A stretch of DNA of 56,484 bases from Nitrospirota bacterium (GCA_013388455.1 JACAFF010000014.1:1-56484), one strand, 5' to 3'. Counted from the first letter of the stretch, positions 24,382-33,144 are shown. Notes: a model not told the origin generated them from the sequence alone. Translations and numbers: made by a program.

Positions 24382-25221
24382 ATGAAAATACGAATAACAG
24401 TGTTGTGTGACAACTTAGTATGTAGATTGGCTGGTTCAGGGGAACATGGGTTTTCAGTTTTTATTGAAACGGATAAAGGAAATTACCTATTCGATACAGG
24501 AAGTGGGCATTCTATTGTTGGAAATTCTCTTGTCTTCTGCAAAGACCTCCGGACTATAAGAAAGATATTCCTTAGCCATGGACACTACGATCACACAGGA
24601 GGACTTCCTGAAGTCCTCAAGATAAGAGGGAAAGTGTCTGTTCATGCACATCCTGACATATTTTTAGAAAGAATAGCAGTCATTAAAGAAAAAACTAAAG
24701 AAATTAAAAGATTTGTGGGAATTCCTTTTAAGAAAAGTTATCTTGAATCCTTAGGAGCAAATTTTATTTTTAATACAAAATTCGTTGAAGTGGAGAAAGG
24801 GATTTCTTTAACAGGGCAGGTGCCAAGAAAAACCCCTTTTGAGAAACCGGATCCAAGACTATTTACCGAAGTTAATGGAAAGATAAATCAGGATATTTTG
24901 CTTGACGATCAATCTCTTATCCTTGATAGTAAAAAAGGGCTTATCCTGATTCTTGGATGTGCCCACTCGGGAATGATTAATATCATTAACCATGTCATAA
25001 ATAAAACAAAGAAAGAAAAGATTTATGCTATTTTAGGAGGAACCCATTTAGATTTTTTAACCGCCGAACAACTGGAGAAATCGATCGAGTTTCTTAAGAA
25101 AATTGAAGTCGAAAAAATTGGGGTCTCCCATTGCACTGGTTTGAAGGCAGCGTTTCGACTTCAACAGGAATTTGGAGACCGATTTTTCTATGGATGCGTG
25201 GGGGGTGTTTTAGAAGTTTGA
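24382..25221 (+). CDS. Metallo-beta-lactamase fold hydrolase (COG1237 type), second copy
   Basis: Protein of 279 residues with LSHGHYDHTGG (about residues 64-74), LILGCAHSGMINII (about 190) and GGTHLDFL (about 216), again the COG1237 pattern. Compared with the copy at 23413 it has an insert (about residues 95-165) including GISLTGQVPRKTPFEKPDP, which is typical of full-length members. AAGGAGACAAAGGAG precedes the ATG. It is transcribed with the rest of the NifX/MinD cluster; the substrate is unknown. Confidence 0.84.
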   Translation: MKIRITVLCDNLVCRLAGSGEHGFSVFIETDKGNYLFDTGSGHSIVGNSLVFCKDLRTIRKIFLSHGHYDHTGGLPEVLKIRGKVSVHAHPDIFLERIAVIKEKTKEIKRFVGIPFKKSYLESLGANFIFNTKFVEVEKGISLTGQVPRKTPFEKPDPRLFTEVNGKINQDILLDDQSLILDSKKGLILILGCAHSGMINIINHVINKTKKEKIYAILGGTHLDFLTAEQLEKSIEFLKKIEVEKIGVSHCTGLKAAFRLQQEFGDRFFYGCVGGVLEV

Positions 25222-25269
25222 GTGCAGAACATAAGTAAGAAATTGTGGCTGTAGAAGAGGAATTATACA

Positions 25270-25464
25270 ATGCCATTTGGTTTTGGAAGGTGTAGAAGAA
25301 GAGGATTGGGCAAAGCTTTCGGTGAAAGATGTCCTGACAGACCCCCTACTAACTGTATATGTCCTAAGTGTGGTTTCATAATGCCTCATCAGCAAGGTAT
25401 TCCCTGTTTCCAAACAAGATGTCCACGATGCAGCTCACCGATGGTACGTCAATTTTTTCAATGA
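25270..25464 (+). CDS. Zinc-ribbon protein, paralogue of the one at 18428
   Basis: Protein of 64 residues. It has a short basic start (MPFGFGRCRRRGLGKAFGER) and a C-terminal metal site (CICPKCGFIM, then PCFQTRCPRCSSPM), sharing the CPxCG-x-PHQ-GIPC layout with the protein at 18428. The Gly-rich spacer is much shorter here. AGAGGAATT precedes the ATG. Function unknown; it recurs with the DUF5320-type proteins of this cluster. Confidence 0.72.
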   Translation: MPFGFGRCRRRGLGKAFGERCPDRPPTNCICPKCGFIMPHQQGIPCFQTRCPRCSSPMVRQFFQ

Positions 25465-25510
25465 GTATAAATAGAATATATTTTATACCGATGAAACTCT
25501 GACTGAAACA

Positions 25511-26794
25511 ATGGGCAATAGAAAAGAAGAAAATGTTAAAGAATTAAAAAAGGGACAGAGGATAGCCTTTATTGCAACCTTTGTAACACTTGTTTTAGCA
25601 GCTATGAAGGGCGTCATAGGTTATTTATTTGATTCCAGGATTCTGATAGCCGATGCCTTTCATAGCGGAGCTGATCTCCTGGCTATCTTTGCATCATGGT
25701 TTGGTCTTTGGATGGCCGCCAGGAAAAAATCTGCAAGATTCCCCTATGGGTTATATAAGGCTGAAACCCTGGTTAGTTTTATAATAGGTGTATTAATAGC
25801 ATGGGCAGGAGTGGAGTTATTAAAAGAGGGATATCATAAGCTTTCTTATACCGCCTATCCTCAGGCATTTCCATTTTTGCCGGTTATGGCAAGTATCATT
25901 TCTATTATTGCCGCCTATTTTATAGCAAAAAAGGAAAAGGCTGTCGGCAGATTAATTAATTCCCAATCCCTGATTGCGAATGCAACCGAATCCTTTTTAG
26001 ATATCTTTACCTCCATAGTTGTTTTGACAGGCATATTGTTTGCCTATGCAAGGATTCCCTTTATAGAGGGCACTATTATTATGTTGATTTCATTGCTTAT
26101 TCTCAAATTGGGAATAAAAAACATATGGACATCTCTTCTGGTCTTAATGGACGCAAATCTTGACCCGGAATTGCAATCCGAGATTGAAGAAAACATAAAC
26201 AAAATCTATGGGGTTAAAGGAGTCAGTGAGGTAAGGATACGCCAATCAGGTCCGCTTAAGATGGTTGAATGCAAGATTGCAACCAGTCCATCACTCTCAT
26301 TATATAAGGCACATGAACTTGCAAATATCGCAGAAGATTTTATAATTAAAAACTATAAACACATTGAGTCAGTTTTCATCCATGTTGAGCCATCAAGGGA
26401 TAAGGCTATCTCAGCTATTATCCCTGTTAAGGATATCAACGGTTTGGACTCGAAAGTTCATGGCCATTTTGGCCGGGCCCCTTATTTCATCATATTAAGG
26501 CTTGGCAATGATAACAATGAAATAGAGGATTTTTACTATAATGAATTCATTAATGAAAAAAAACATGCAGGGATTAAGGTCATAAAGGCTGTTATTAAAT
26601 ATAAAATTGATGTGTTATTTACATCGCGGGTTGGAGAAATTTCCTTCTATATGCTTAAAAATAACTTTGTTGATATATATAAGACTGAAGAAGGCTGTTC
26701 GGTAAGGGAGATTATAGAAAAGTATCGCAAAAATCAAATTGAACGGATTACGTTACCAACACATTCAGTAGAAGAAGCCCATGCAGAAAGTTAA
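25511..26794 (+). CDS. Cation diffusion facilitator fused to a NifX-type domain
   Basis: Protein of 427 residues. Residues 1 to about 215 are a six-helix CDF metal exporter, with the first metal site ADAFHSGAD (about 46-54). Residues about 215-300 are the usual CDF cytoplasmic domain (INKIYGVKGVSEVRIRQSGP). Residues about 300-395 are a NifX/MTH1175-type domain (ISAIIPVKD, VHGHFGRAPYFIIL) not found in ordinary CDFs. The second site in helix 5 reads NATESFLD, with Glu in place of the usual His, so metal preference may differ from zinc. It overlaps the next gene by 14 bases. Confidence 0.85.
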   Translation: MGNRKEENVKELKKGQRIAFIATFVTLVLAAMKGVIGYLFDSRILIADAFHSGADLLAIFASWFGLWMAARKKSARFPYGLYKAETLVSFIIGVLIAWAGVELLKEGYHKLSYTAYPQAFPFLPVMASIISIIAAYFIAKKEKAVGRLINSQSLIANATESFLDIFTSIVVLTGILFAYARIPFIEGTIIMLISLLILKLGIKNIWTSLLVLMDANLDPELQSEIEENINKIYGVKGVSEVRIRQSGPLKMVECKIATSPSLSLYKAHELANIAEDFIIKNYKHIESVFIHVEPSRDKAISAIIPVKDINGLDSKVHGHFGRAPYFIILRLGNDNNEIEDFYYNEFINEKKHAGIKVIKAVIKYKIDVLFTSRVGEISFYMLKNNFVDIYKTEEGCSVREIIEKYRKNQIERITLPTHSVEEAHAES

Positions 26795-28013
26795 AAGATG
26801 CAAGCATAAACCCTCTCAATTGGGAATTAAAGAAATTTTGCGTGCCTACGATATTTCTTCTGGTATATCTGCTTCGATCATACCCCTCGTTGAGGCCGAA
26901 GACAGGGGAATAATTGTAGATCTAAAAGAACCTCATAATATTGCATCGAAGATCATCAGATACGATGCCCTTTTCTCAATTGGATTGTCAAAGGAATATG
27001 TGGACAAGAGGGAATTAAATTTATTTATATCATTAAGGGAGTTAATTCAGAATGCCTTAGATGAAGAAGAATCGGTTAGCGGGCAACCTCAAGTTCAGTT
27101 TGAACAAGACTTACAGGGAACATGGATTATTGACAAAGGTCGCGGTCTTAAATTAGAGGCACTGCGCATGGGAGAAAGCAACAAGGATTGCTGGATGAGG
27201 GGATATTTTGGAGAAGGATTAAAACTGGCAGCATCATATCTGACGCTTAATCACATACCGGTCTATATATTTACGAAAGACAAGATTCTTAAATTTTTGG
27301 TACTCCCAAAAGATGCTCAAAACCCCGGTATCTTCGTACTCATTGGACGGTCAAAAGAAAAAGTACAGGGAACAAGAATCCTTCTTTATGGATATAAACC
27401 TGATCCTGAGTTCATCGAAAAAATAGTGCGCTTCTGGAATAATGAACTTGAGAATAAATTGATTGCAGAGGTAAAATTTTCCTCCAAGGATTGTCCGAAA
27501 GAAATGCCTTCTGCAATTTTTGATTTCCCTAATCTGCTTTATATAAGGAATATGTATGTCGGGGAAATGAGTCAGGTTGCTAAAAGAAAATCTCTCCTTA
27601 GTTATGACCTCTGGTGGGTCCGGCTTGATATCTCAAGAAAACTGATGACCCAGACTACACCGCAGCTATTCTTTGAGATTGCCAAGTTGCTTGGGCTCTC
27701 AGTAGTGGCACGAAAAAAGTTTGTTGAAAAGCTTGTAGAAACAGGGATGCTCAAAACAAGAAGAATCGGAGAAAAACTTGCAATTGAATTTAATCCGATA
27801 TTCTCTATTGTTGAAGGTCACCTTTTTGTATACGCCTTTCCAGAGGGAATGTTTGATACATTTGTCGATATTCTGGGACTTGTAGAAAAAAAAGACTTCA
27901 TACGTCGGGTTACTTCGCATGAAGAAGTAGAAAGAGCTATTTCAGAAGGGATGATTCCGTTATTACTTCCTTACGAAATTTCTGATAGGTTTAGCAGTAT
28001 CCCGTCTTTATAA
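26781..28013 (+). CDS. GHKL-fold ATPase of unknown function
   Basis: Protein of 410 residues with the ATP-binding motifs of the GHKL (HSP90/histidine kinase/MutL) fold: N box LRELIQNALDE (about residues 84-94), G1 box DKGRGL (about 117-122) and G2 box GYFGEGLKLAASY (about 140-152). No phospho-acceptor His domain, PAS domain or membrane helix is visible, so it is not a standard sensor kinase. The C-terminal two thirds match nothing I recognise. It overlaps the CDF-NifX fusion by 14 bases, which suggests they work together. Confidence 0.72.
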   Translation: MQKVKRCKHKPSQLGIKEILRAYDISSGISASIIPLVEAEDRGIIVDLKEPHNIASKIIRYDALFSIGLSKEYVDKRELNLFISLRELIQNALDEEESVSGQPQVQFEQDLQGTWIIDKGRGLKLEALRMGESNKDCWMRGYFGEGLKLAASYLTLNHIPVYIFTKDKILKFLVLPKDAQNPGIFVLIGRSKEKVQGTRILLYGYKPDPEFIEKIVRFWNNELENKLIAEVKFSSKDCPKEMPSAIFDFPNLLYIRNMYVGEMSQVAKRKSLLSYDLWWVRLDISRKLMTQTTPQLFFEIAKLLGLSVVARKKFVEKLVETGMLKTRRIGEKLAIEFNPIFSIVEGHLFVYAFPEGMFDTFVDILGLVEKKDFIRRVTSHEEVERAISEGMIPLLLPYEISDRFSSIPSL

Positions 28014-28111
28014 AAAAGTAGTGGTTTTGAGCGTAATTACTGTGAGGCTTTGGCCATGCTAACTTAGGTATAAGGTTTACACAGGACAAATAGTATGATA
28101 TTTTATAAATT

Positions 28112-29164
28112 ATGGAAAATGAAAAAGTGTTATACAAGCAAGTTTGTGAAACCATCGTAAAGAACCTGCCAATCGGATTTACCGTTATAGATGAAGAAGG
28201 AATAGTTATCAATTTTAATGATTCTGCAGAGGGGATAACTGGATATAAAAAAGAAGATATTATAGGTCAATCCCACCTTGAGATTTTTCATGGGACATCG
28301 GATAAGAATGCCTGTCCTTTATTATCCCATTTATTTGATTTGTATAAACCAATAGATGCAATAGAAAGTAAAATAAAAAATAAAAACGGAGATGAAATTA
28401 TTCTTCTGATAACAGCAGCTCCTATTTTTGACAGTAAAGGCACATTTATGGGAGGTGTTGAGCTTTTCAGAGATATTACAAAAATTAAGAAATTAGAAAG
28501 AGAACGTCAGTATCTTTTCTCAGCTCTTGTTCATGATATGAAAAACCCGATTACAGCATCATTAGGCTTTCTGTCGAGAATTCTGGCAGGCAAAGCAGAC
28601 GAGCAAAAGCAAAAAGACTATCTGGAATTAGTCGTTGGAGAACTTATAACAGTAGAACAATTGATAACAAATTTCCTTGATTTTGCAAAAATTGAAGCAA
28701 AAGAGATGAGATTAATCCCAACGCCTTTCGACCTAAATGCAGCAGTAGAACAACAAGTCAAAAATATGGAAATAATAGCAAAAGAGAAAAATATCCAATT
28801 AATCGCTGAAAGACCTGATCGTGAAATGCCAAAAATTGTGGTTGACGGAGCAATGATTCAAAGAGTCATAATAAACCTATTAGATAATGCAATAAAATTT
28901 ACAAAAGCTGGAGGTTCTGTGACCGTCAGGCTCATGGATCAAAAAAAAGATTTACTTGTTGAAGTTATTGATACTGCTGTCAAAATACCTCGTGACCAGT
29001 TCCCGTACATCTTTGAGCCGTTCTATCGGGGGATGAGAGAACAAAAAGGATCAGGGCTGGGACTTTTTATTGCCAAAAAAATAATTGAGGCACATGGTGG
29101 AAAAATATGGATAAAGAATGCAAACGGTAAAGGTAATATCTTTGGTTTCAGTCTTCCCAAATAA
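28112..29164 (+). CDS. Soluble PAS sensor histidine kinase
   Basis: Protein of 350 residues without membrane helices. A PAS domain fills about residues 10-125 (PIGFTVIDEEGIVINFNDSA). The phospho-acceptor motif is ALVHDMKNPI (about 138-147), N box RVIINLLDNAIKFT (about 250) and G2 KGSGLGLFIAKKI (about 307). The G1 box reads DTAVKIP (about 287) instead of the usual DxGxGI, replacing both glycines, which may weaken ATP binding. No response regulator gene is adjacent, so it is an orphan kinase. Confidence 0.83.
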   Translation: MENEKVLYKQVCETIVKNLPIGFTVIDEEGIVINFNDSAEGITGYKKEDIIGQSHLEIFHGTSDKNACPLLSHLFDLYKPIDAIESKIKNKNGDEIILLITAAPIFDSKGTFMGGVELFRDITKIKKLERERQYLFSALVHDMKNPITASLGFLSRILAGKADEQKQKDYLELVVGELITVEQLITNFLDFAKIEAKEMRLIPTPFDLNAAVEQQVKNMEIIAKEKNIQLIAERPDREMPKIVVDGAMIQRVIINLLDNAIKFTKAGGSVTVRLMDQKKDLLVEVIDTAVKIPRDQFPYIFEPFYRGMREQKGSGLGLFIAKKIIEAHGGKIWIKNANGKGNIFGFSLPK

Positions 29165-29250
29165 GAACACGTAAAAAGACTTCAAATACAGTTTTAAGCC
29201 ACTCCTTCTTTAAGATTGAGGTAGTAAAAATTTGACTCAATTTTTTATAT

Positions 29251-29280
29251 TTGACAAAAAATCCCTGTTTGTATTAATCT
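29251..29280 (+). promoter_or_regulatory. Promoter of the fur-feoAB operon
   Basis: TTGACA (29251-29256) is followed at 17-18 bases by TTAATC or TAATCT (29274-29280). Initiation would fall near 29286, leaving a leader of about 14 bases with no Shine-Dalgarno before the ATG at 29300. Confidence 0.5.
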
Positions 29281-29282
29281 AT

Positions 29283-29301
29283 ATTGAGACTCAATCTCAA
29301 T
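29283..29301 (+). promoter_or_regulatory. Inverted-repeat operator overlapping the fur start codon
   Basis: ATTGAGA (29283-29289) and TCTCAAT (29295-29301) form perfect 7-base arms around CTCAA. The site spans the likely transcription start and the A and T of the ATG. It differs from the classical Fur boxes at 16132 and 17041, so this Fur paralogue may recognise its own motif. Confidence 0.6.
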
Positions 29302-29761
29302 GAGACAGAAAATATTCAGACAATTCCTTGAAGAAAGAGGACAGCGTTTAACAAAAGAGAGGAATGCTGTTTTAAAGAAAGCTTTTTCATGTAAGGGGCA
29401 TTTTGATCCAGAGACACTTTATATGGATATGAGGAAGAGGGGCTTGAAGGCATCGAGGGCTTCTGTATACAGAACTCTGAGCCTGCTGTGTGAATGCGGA
29501 CTTGTTGAGAAGGTTAGCAAAACAGAACATGGAACTATTTATGAACAGTCGCTTGGTCGCCAGCATCATGATCACATGGTTTGTCTCAATTGCGGGAAAG
29601 TTATAGAGTTTTATTCAGAAAACCTTGAGAAGCTACAAGAAGAACTTTGCCGTGAGCGTGGATTCAAAGGGAAAAGTCATACACTCGAGATTCGAGGATT
29701 TTGCGAAAATTGTAGAACAGAGGAAAATGTTGTGAAAGGAGAAGATAATTCGCATGGATAG
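29300..29761 (+). CDS. Fur family regulator of the feo operon
   Basis: Regulator of 153 residues. It has the winged helix (RLTKERNAVLKKAF, then ASRASVYRTLSLLCECGLV, about residues 14-70), the metal-binding HHDHMVCLNCGKVIEF (about 90-105) and the zinc-binding end GFCENCRTEE. It differs from the Fur protein at 16554 in lacking the Gly/Trp start. The feoA ATG lies inside its last codons (8-base overlap), so it is co-transcribed with ferrous-iron uptake and likely controls it in response to iron. No ribosome site precedes the ATG. Confidence 0.85.
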   Translation: MRQKIFRQFLEERGQRLTKERNAVLKKAFSCKGHFDPETLYMDMRKRGLKASRASVYRTLSLLCECGLVEKVSKTEHGTIYEQSLGRQHHDHMVCLNCGKVIEFYSENLEKLQEELCRERGFKGKSHTLEIRGFCENCRTEENVVKGEDNSHG

Positions 29762-30017
29762 AGAGATAACAACATTAATCTCGCTTAAAGAAGGCGAAGA
29801 AGGAATAGTCCATCTTATTTCTGGCGGTCGTGGCCTTATAGGCAGACTTGCTTCAATGGGTATAACTTCAGGTATGAAGATTAAAGTTCTTAGAAACATC
29901 GGTGGTCCTCTGATAATTACTACTAACGGAACGAGGATTGCCATTGGAAGAGGGCAGGCCCAGAAAATTTTCATAAGACATTTAAATGCTGGAAGAGAAA
30001 AAACAGAGATTGCATAA
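29754..30017 (+). CDS. feoA: Ferrous iron transport protein A
   Basis: Small SH3-like protein of 87 residues that assists FeoB at the cytoplasmic face. It shows LISLKEGEEG, LIGRLASMGITSGMKIKVLR (about residues 28-47) and IAIGRGQAQKIFI, the typical FeoA order. Its start overlaps the fur-like gene and its stop overlaps the feoB start by one base, indicating tight translational coupling. Confidence 0.9.
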   Translation: MDREITTLISLKEGEEGIVHLISGGRGLIGRLASMGITSGMKIKVLRNIGGPLIITTNGTRIAIGRGQAQKIFIRHLNAGREKTEIA

Positions 30018-31999
30018 TGCAAAAAAGGGATCTTCTTATTGCGCTTGCAGGCCAGCCCAATGTTGGTAAATCAACAGTTTTTAATCTTTTAACCGGTCTG
30101 TCTCAACACGTAGGAAATTGGCCAGGGAAGACTGTAGAGAAAAAAGAAGGTTTTTACCACGCTGATAATACAAGAATAAAAGTCGTAGACCTTCCCGGTA
30201 GTTATAGCTTAACAGCTTACTCTGAAGAAGAAAAGGTAGCAAGAGACTTTATAATAAATGAGCGGCCTGATGCGATTGTTCTTATAGCTAATGCTTCTTC
30301 GCTCGAGAGGAGTCTTTACCTTCTATCAGAGTTTCTTCTCTTAAAATCTCCTATAATTGTTGCTCTGAATATGATGGATGTGGCAGAACAGCAGGGAATA
30401 CGTATCGATGTAAATTTACTCGAAAAATATCTTGGGATTCCAGTTATCCCTATGGTTGCTTCAAAAAACAAGGGAATCAAAGCTTTAATCTCAACTATAT
30501 TATTACTATCCGAAGGAAAAAAGGAATACAAACCTTCTATGGCTGATGTTACTGAAGACCATAAAGAAATTTTCACGGAACTGATAAATATTCTTGAAAG
30601 ATATGTTACCCCTTCTTATTTGACAAAATGGACTGTTACAAAAATAATGGAAGGTGACCCTGATGTTACTGAAAATATGAGCAGGATTGTAGATCCTGAT
30701 TCATGGAACAAGGCACAGGCTATTTTAAGGGAACATGAAGATTCTCTTCTTGCTGTAGTTCATGGCAGATATGATTGGATTGAGGGTGCGATACGCTCCT
30801 GTGTTTTAGAGTTTAAAAGAGGTCAGATCCTTTTAACAGATCGTCTGGACCATATTCTTACACGTCCGTTGTTGGGTATCCCAATTCTTCTATGTATTCT
30901 TGCTGTCGTTTTTTTGCTCACCTATGGTTTGGGTTTGCCTCTTCAGCAGTTGCTTGAATCTTTTATGAATTCAATTGCTATGCATGTAGAACCTCTGCTT
31001 GGGCAATCATTCTGGCTTAGGGGGATTATAGTTGATGGCTTACTTGGAGGTGCAGGAACTGTACTTACATTTCTTCCTGTACTTCTTTTCTTTTTTACGG
31101 CTATGGCCTTTCTCGAAGACGTTGGATATATGGCAAGAGCTGCTTTTGTAATGGATAGATTTATGCATGTGATAGGACTTCATGGTAAGAGTTTTCTCCC
31201 TTTCTGTCTGGGTTTTGGTTGTAATGTTCCGGCTGTGATGGGTGCGAGAATATTGGAGTCAGGAAAAATAAGATTTCTTACTATTTTTCTTACACCCTTT
31301 GTCCCTTGCACAGCAAAGCTGGCTGTAGTCACGCTTATTTCGGCTGCAATATTCGGAAAGAATGCTTTGCTTATTTCATGGGCACTTGTAGCAGGAAATA
31401 TTTTGATCCTTGGTTTTTCAGGCATGATAGCGAGTAAATTCCTTTTCAAAAAACAGTATATGCCCTTTATTATGGAGCTTCCTTTTTATCACAAACCTAA
31501 TCTGAGAACAATATTAATGGTTGTATGGAAGAGAATAATAGCTTTTATAAAAAAGGCTGGAACAATAATTGTAATATTTTCGATTATTCTTTGGTTTTTT
31601 TCTCATATACCAAGTGGCGATATTGAGGGAAGTATTCTCGGTTTAATAGGAAAATTAATTGAGCCTGTTGGTCGCCCTGTAGGTCTTGATTGGAAGATGA
31701 TCGTAGCTCTATTAGCGAGTGTTACAGCAAAGGAAAACTCGATAGCTGCCCTTGGGGTGCTTTATGGTGTTGGAGAAGAAGGGATTAGAGAAATCTTACC
31801 TGATGTAATGAGCAATGCATCTGCTCTCTCTTTTCTGGTAATACTAATGCTTTTTGTCCCCTGTGTTGCTACACTCGTAGTTATGAAACAGGAAATGGGC
31901 AGTTGGCGCTGGTTTTTATTTTCATTCACCTTCATGCTGATTGTATCCTATTTATCAGGTTTGGCTGTTTATCAATTTGCTCTCATGATCGGAATATGA
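30017..31999 (+). CDS. feoB: Ferrous iron transport GTPase/permease
   Basis: Protein of 660 residues. The N-terminal G domain has G1 GQPNVGKST (about residues 12-20), G3 DLPGSYSLTAYSEEE (about 58-72) and G4 NMMD (about 118-121). The membrane part from about residue 280 has Gate motifs with CTAKLAV (about 430) and CVATLVV near the end. It imports Fe(II) across the inner membrane. Length is somewhat short of the classical 700-770 residues, as the C-terminal cytoplasmic tail is missing. Its stop overlaps the start of a radical SAM gene (ATGA). Confidence 0.92.
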   Translation: MQKRDLLIALAGQPNVGKSTVFNLLTGLSQHVGNWPGKTVEKKEGFYHADNTRIKVVDLPGSYSLTAYSEEEKVARDFIINERPDAIVLIANASSLERSLYLLSEFLLLKSPIIVALNMMDVAEQQGIRIDVNLLEKYLGIPVIPMVASKNKGIKALISTILLLSEGKKEYKPSMADVTEDHKEIFTELINILERYVTPSYLTKWTVTKIMEGDPDVTENMSRIVDPDSWNKAQAILREHEDSLLAVVHGRYDWIEGAIRSCVLEFKRGQILLTDRLDHILTRPLLGIPILLCILAVVFLLTYGLGLPLQQLLESFMNSIAMHVEPLLGQSFWLRGIIVDGLLGGAGTVLTFLPVLLFFFTAMAFLEDVGYMARAAFVMDRFMHVIGLHGKSFLPFCLGFGCNVPAVMGARILESGKIRFLTIFLTPFVPCTAKLAVVTLISAAIFGKNALLISWALVAGNILILGFSGMIASKFLFKKQYMPFIMELPFYHKPNLRTILMVVWKRIIAFIKKAGTIIVIFSIILWFFSHIPSGDIEGSILGLIGKLIEPVGRPVGLDWKMIVALLASVTAKENSIAALGVLYGVGEEGIREILPDVMSNASALSFLVILMLFVPCVATLVVMKQEMGSWRWFLFSFTFMLIVSYLSGLAVYQFALMIGI

Positions 32000-33108
32000 A
32001 GAATATCAGAATAAAAAGCAGACCTTTTATAGCCTTTCAAATCGAACCCACTTCCAGATGTCAAATCAAATGCGTTATGTGTCCAAGAACTGCTTTTACT
32101 GATGAATGGATAAACGGAGATATGCCTTTTTCTGTTTATAAAAAAATAAGCAGGTATTTTCATCTTGTTGATGATATTCATATTCAAGGTTGGGGAGAAC
32201 CACTTCTTCATCCTGAGATTTTTGAAATGATTAAAATAGCAAAAGCTGAAAATTGCAAGGCAAGCTTAATCACAAACGGCGTCCTGCTTACCCCGGATAT
32301 ATCAGAAAAATTGATAATAAACGGGATTGATATTATTGCTATATCGATTTCCGGAGCGACTAAAGAAACACATGAGAGGTTCCGATGCGGTTCTCATTTC
32401 GAAAAGATTGTTGATAACATCAGAAACATGACACATTTAAAATCGAAAATGCGGTCAAAAACTCCCAAACTGGCACTTTCTTTTCTCATGACAAAAAAGA
32501 ATGTCAAAGAGCTTCCTGAAGCAGTGAGTCTTGCGAAAGATTGTGGCATTAATGAATTTGTTGCAACCAATCTTGATTATACCCCAACACAGGAGCAGGA
32601 TGATCTGAAGGTATTTTCTTGTAATAAGGCAGACTTAGACTTTAAAAATTATATTGAGACTGCGAGGAAAAGAGCCAGTAAATTAAAAATACCCTTTCGA
32701 GTTTATCCACTTGAGTTAGAGGAAGTAGTTATATGTGAGATGAATCCACTACAGATAGTTTTTATATCATTTGATGGCTGTGTATCTCCCTGTGTTTATT
32801 TGAATATGACAAAGAAAAACCCTATCACGAGAATATTCTGTGGTCAACAATACCAGTTACAGAGGTTATGTTTTGGAAATATTGCTGAAAAAGATTTTAT
32901 GGAGATATGGGAGAGTGATGCTTACAGGGATTTCAGGAAGACCTATTATAAGCGGTTAGATCTGATTAACAGGACCTATATCGATATCGAATTCGGCACA
33001 GGAGCTTTGAATAAAATCGAAGATATTGAGAAATTGATAGAAAATAGACTTTCTGAACAGCCATTGCCTGAAGTCTGCAGGACTTGCTATAAGGCATATG
33101 ACATATGA
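31996..33108 (+). CDS. Radical SAM/SPASM protein
   Basis: Protein of 370 residues from the ATG at 31996 that overlaps the feoB stop; the frame is open upstream to 31903 only within feoB. The radical SAM motif CQIKCVMC lies at about residues 18-25, WGEPLLHPEIF at about 61, and a C-terminal cysteine set (VICEMNPLQIVFISFDGCVSPC, about 245-266, given here as CEM and GCVSPC; then EVCRTC near the end) suggests a SPASM auxiliary cluster. Many such enzymes modify peptides or sugars; no precursor peptide is visible. Its coupling to feoB is unexpected. Confidence 0.82.
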   Translation: MKNIRIKSRPFIAFQIEPTSRCQIKCVMCPRTAFTDEWINGDMPFSVYKKISRYFHLVDDIHIQGWGEPLLHPEIFEMIKIAKAENCKASLITNGVLLTPDISEKLIINGIDIIAISISGATKETHERFRCGSHFEKIVDNIRNMTHLKSKMRSKTPKLALSFLMTKKNVKELPEAVSLAKDCGINEFVATNLDYTPTQEQDDLKVFSCNKADLDFKNYIETARKRASKLKIPFRVYPLELEEVVICEMNPLQIVFISFDGCVSPCVYLNMTKKNPITRIFCGQQYQLQRLCFGNIAEKDFMEIWESDAYRDFRKTYYKRLDLINRTYIDIEFGTGALNKIEDIEKLIENRLSEQPLPEVCRTCYKAYDI

Positions 33109-33144
33109 AATACAATTACTTTAATTTATTAAGGAGGGGATGTC

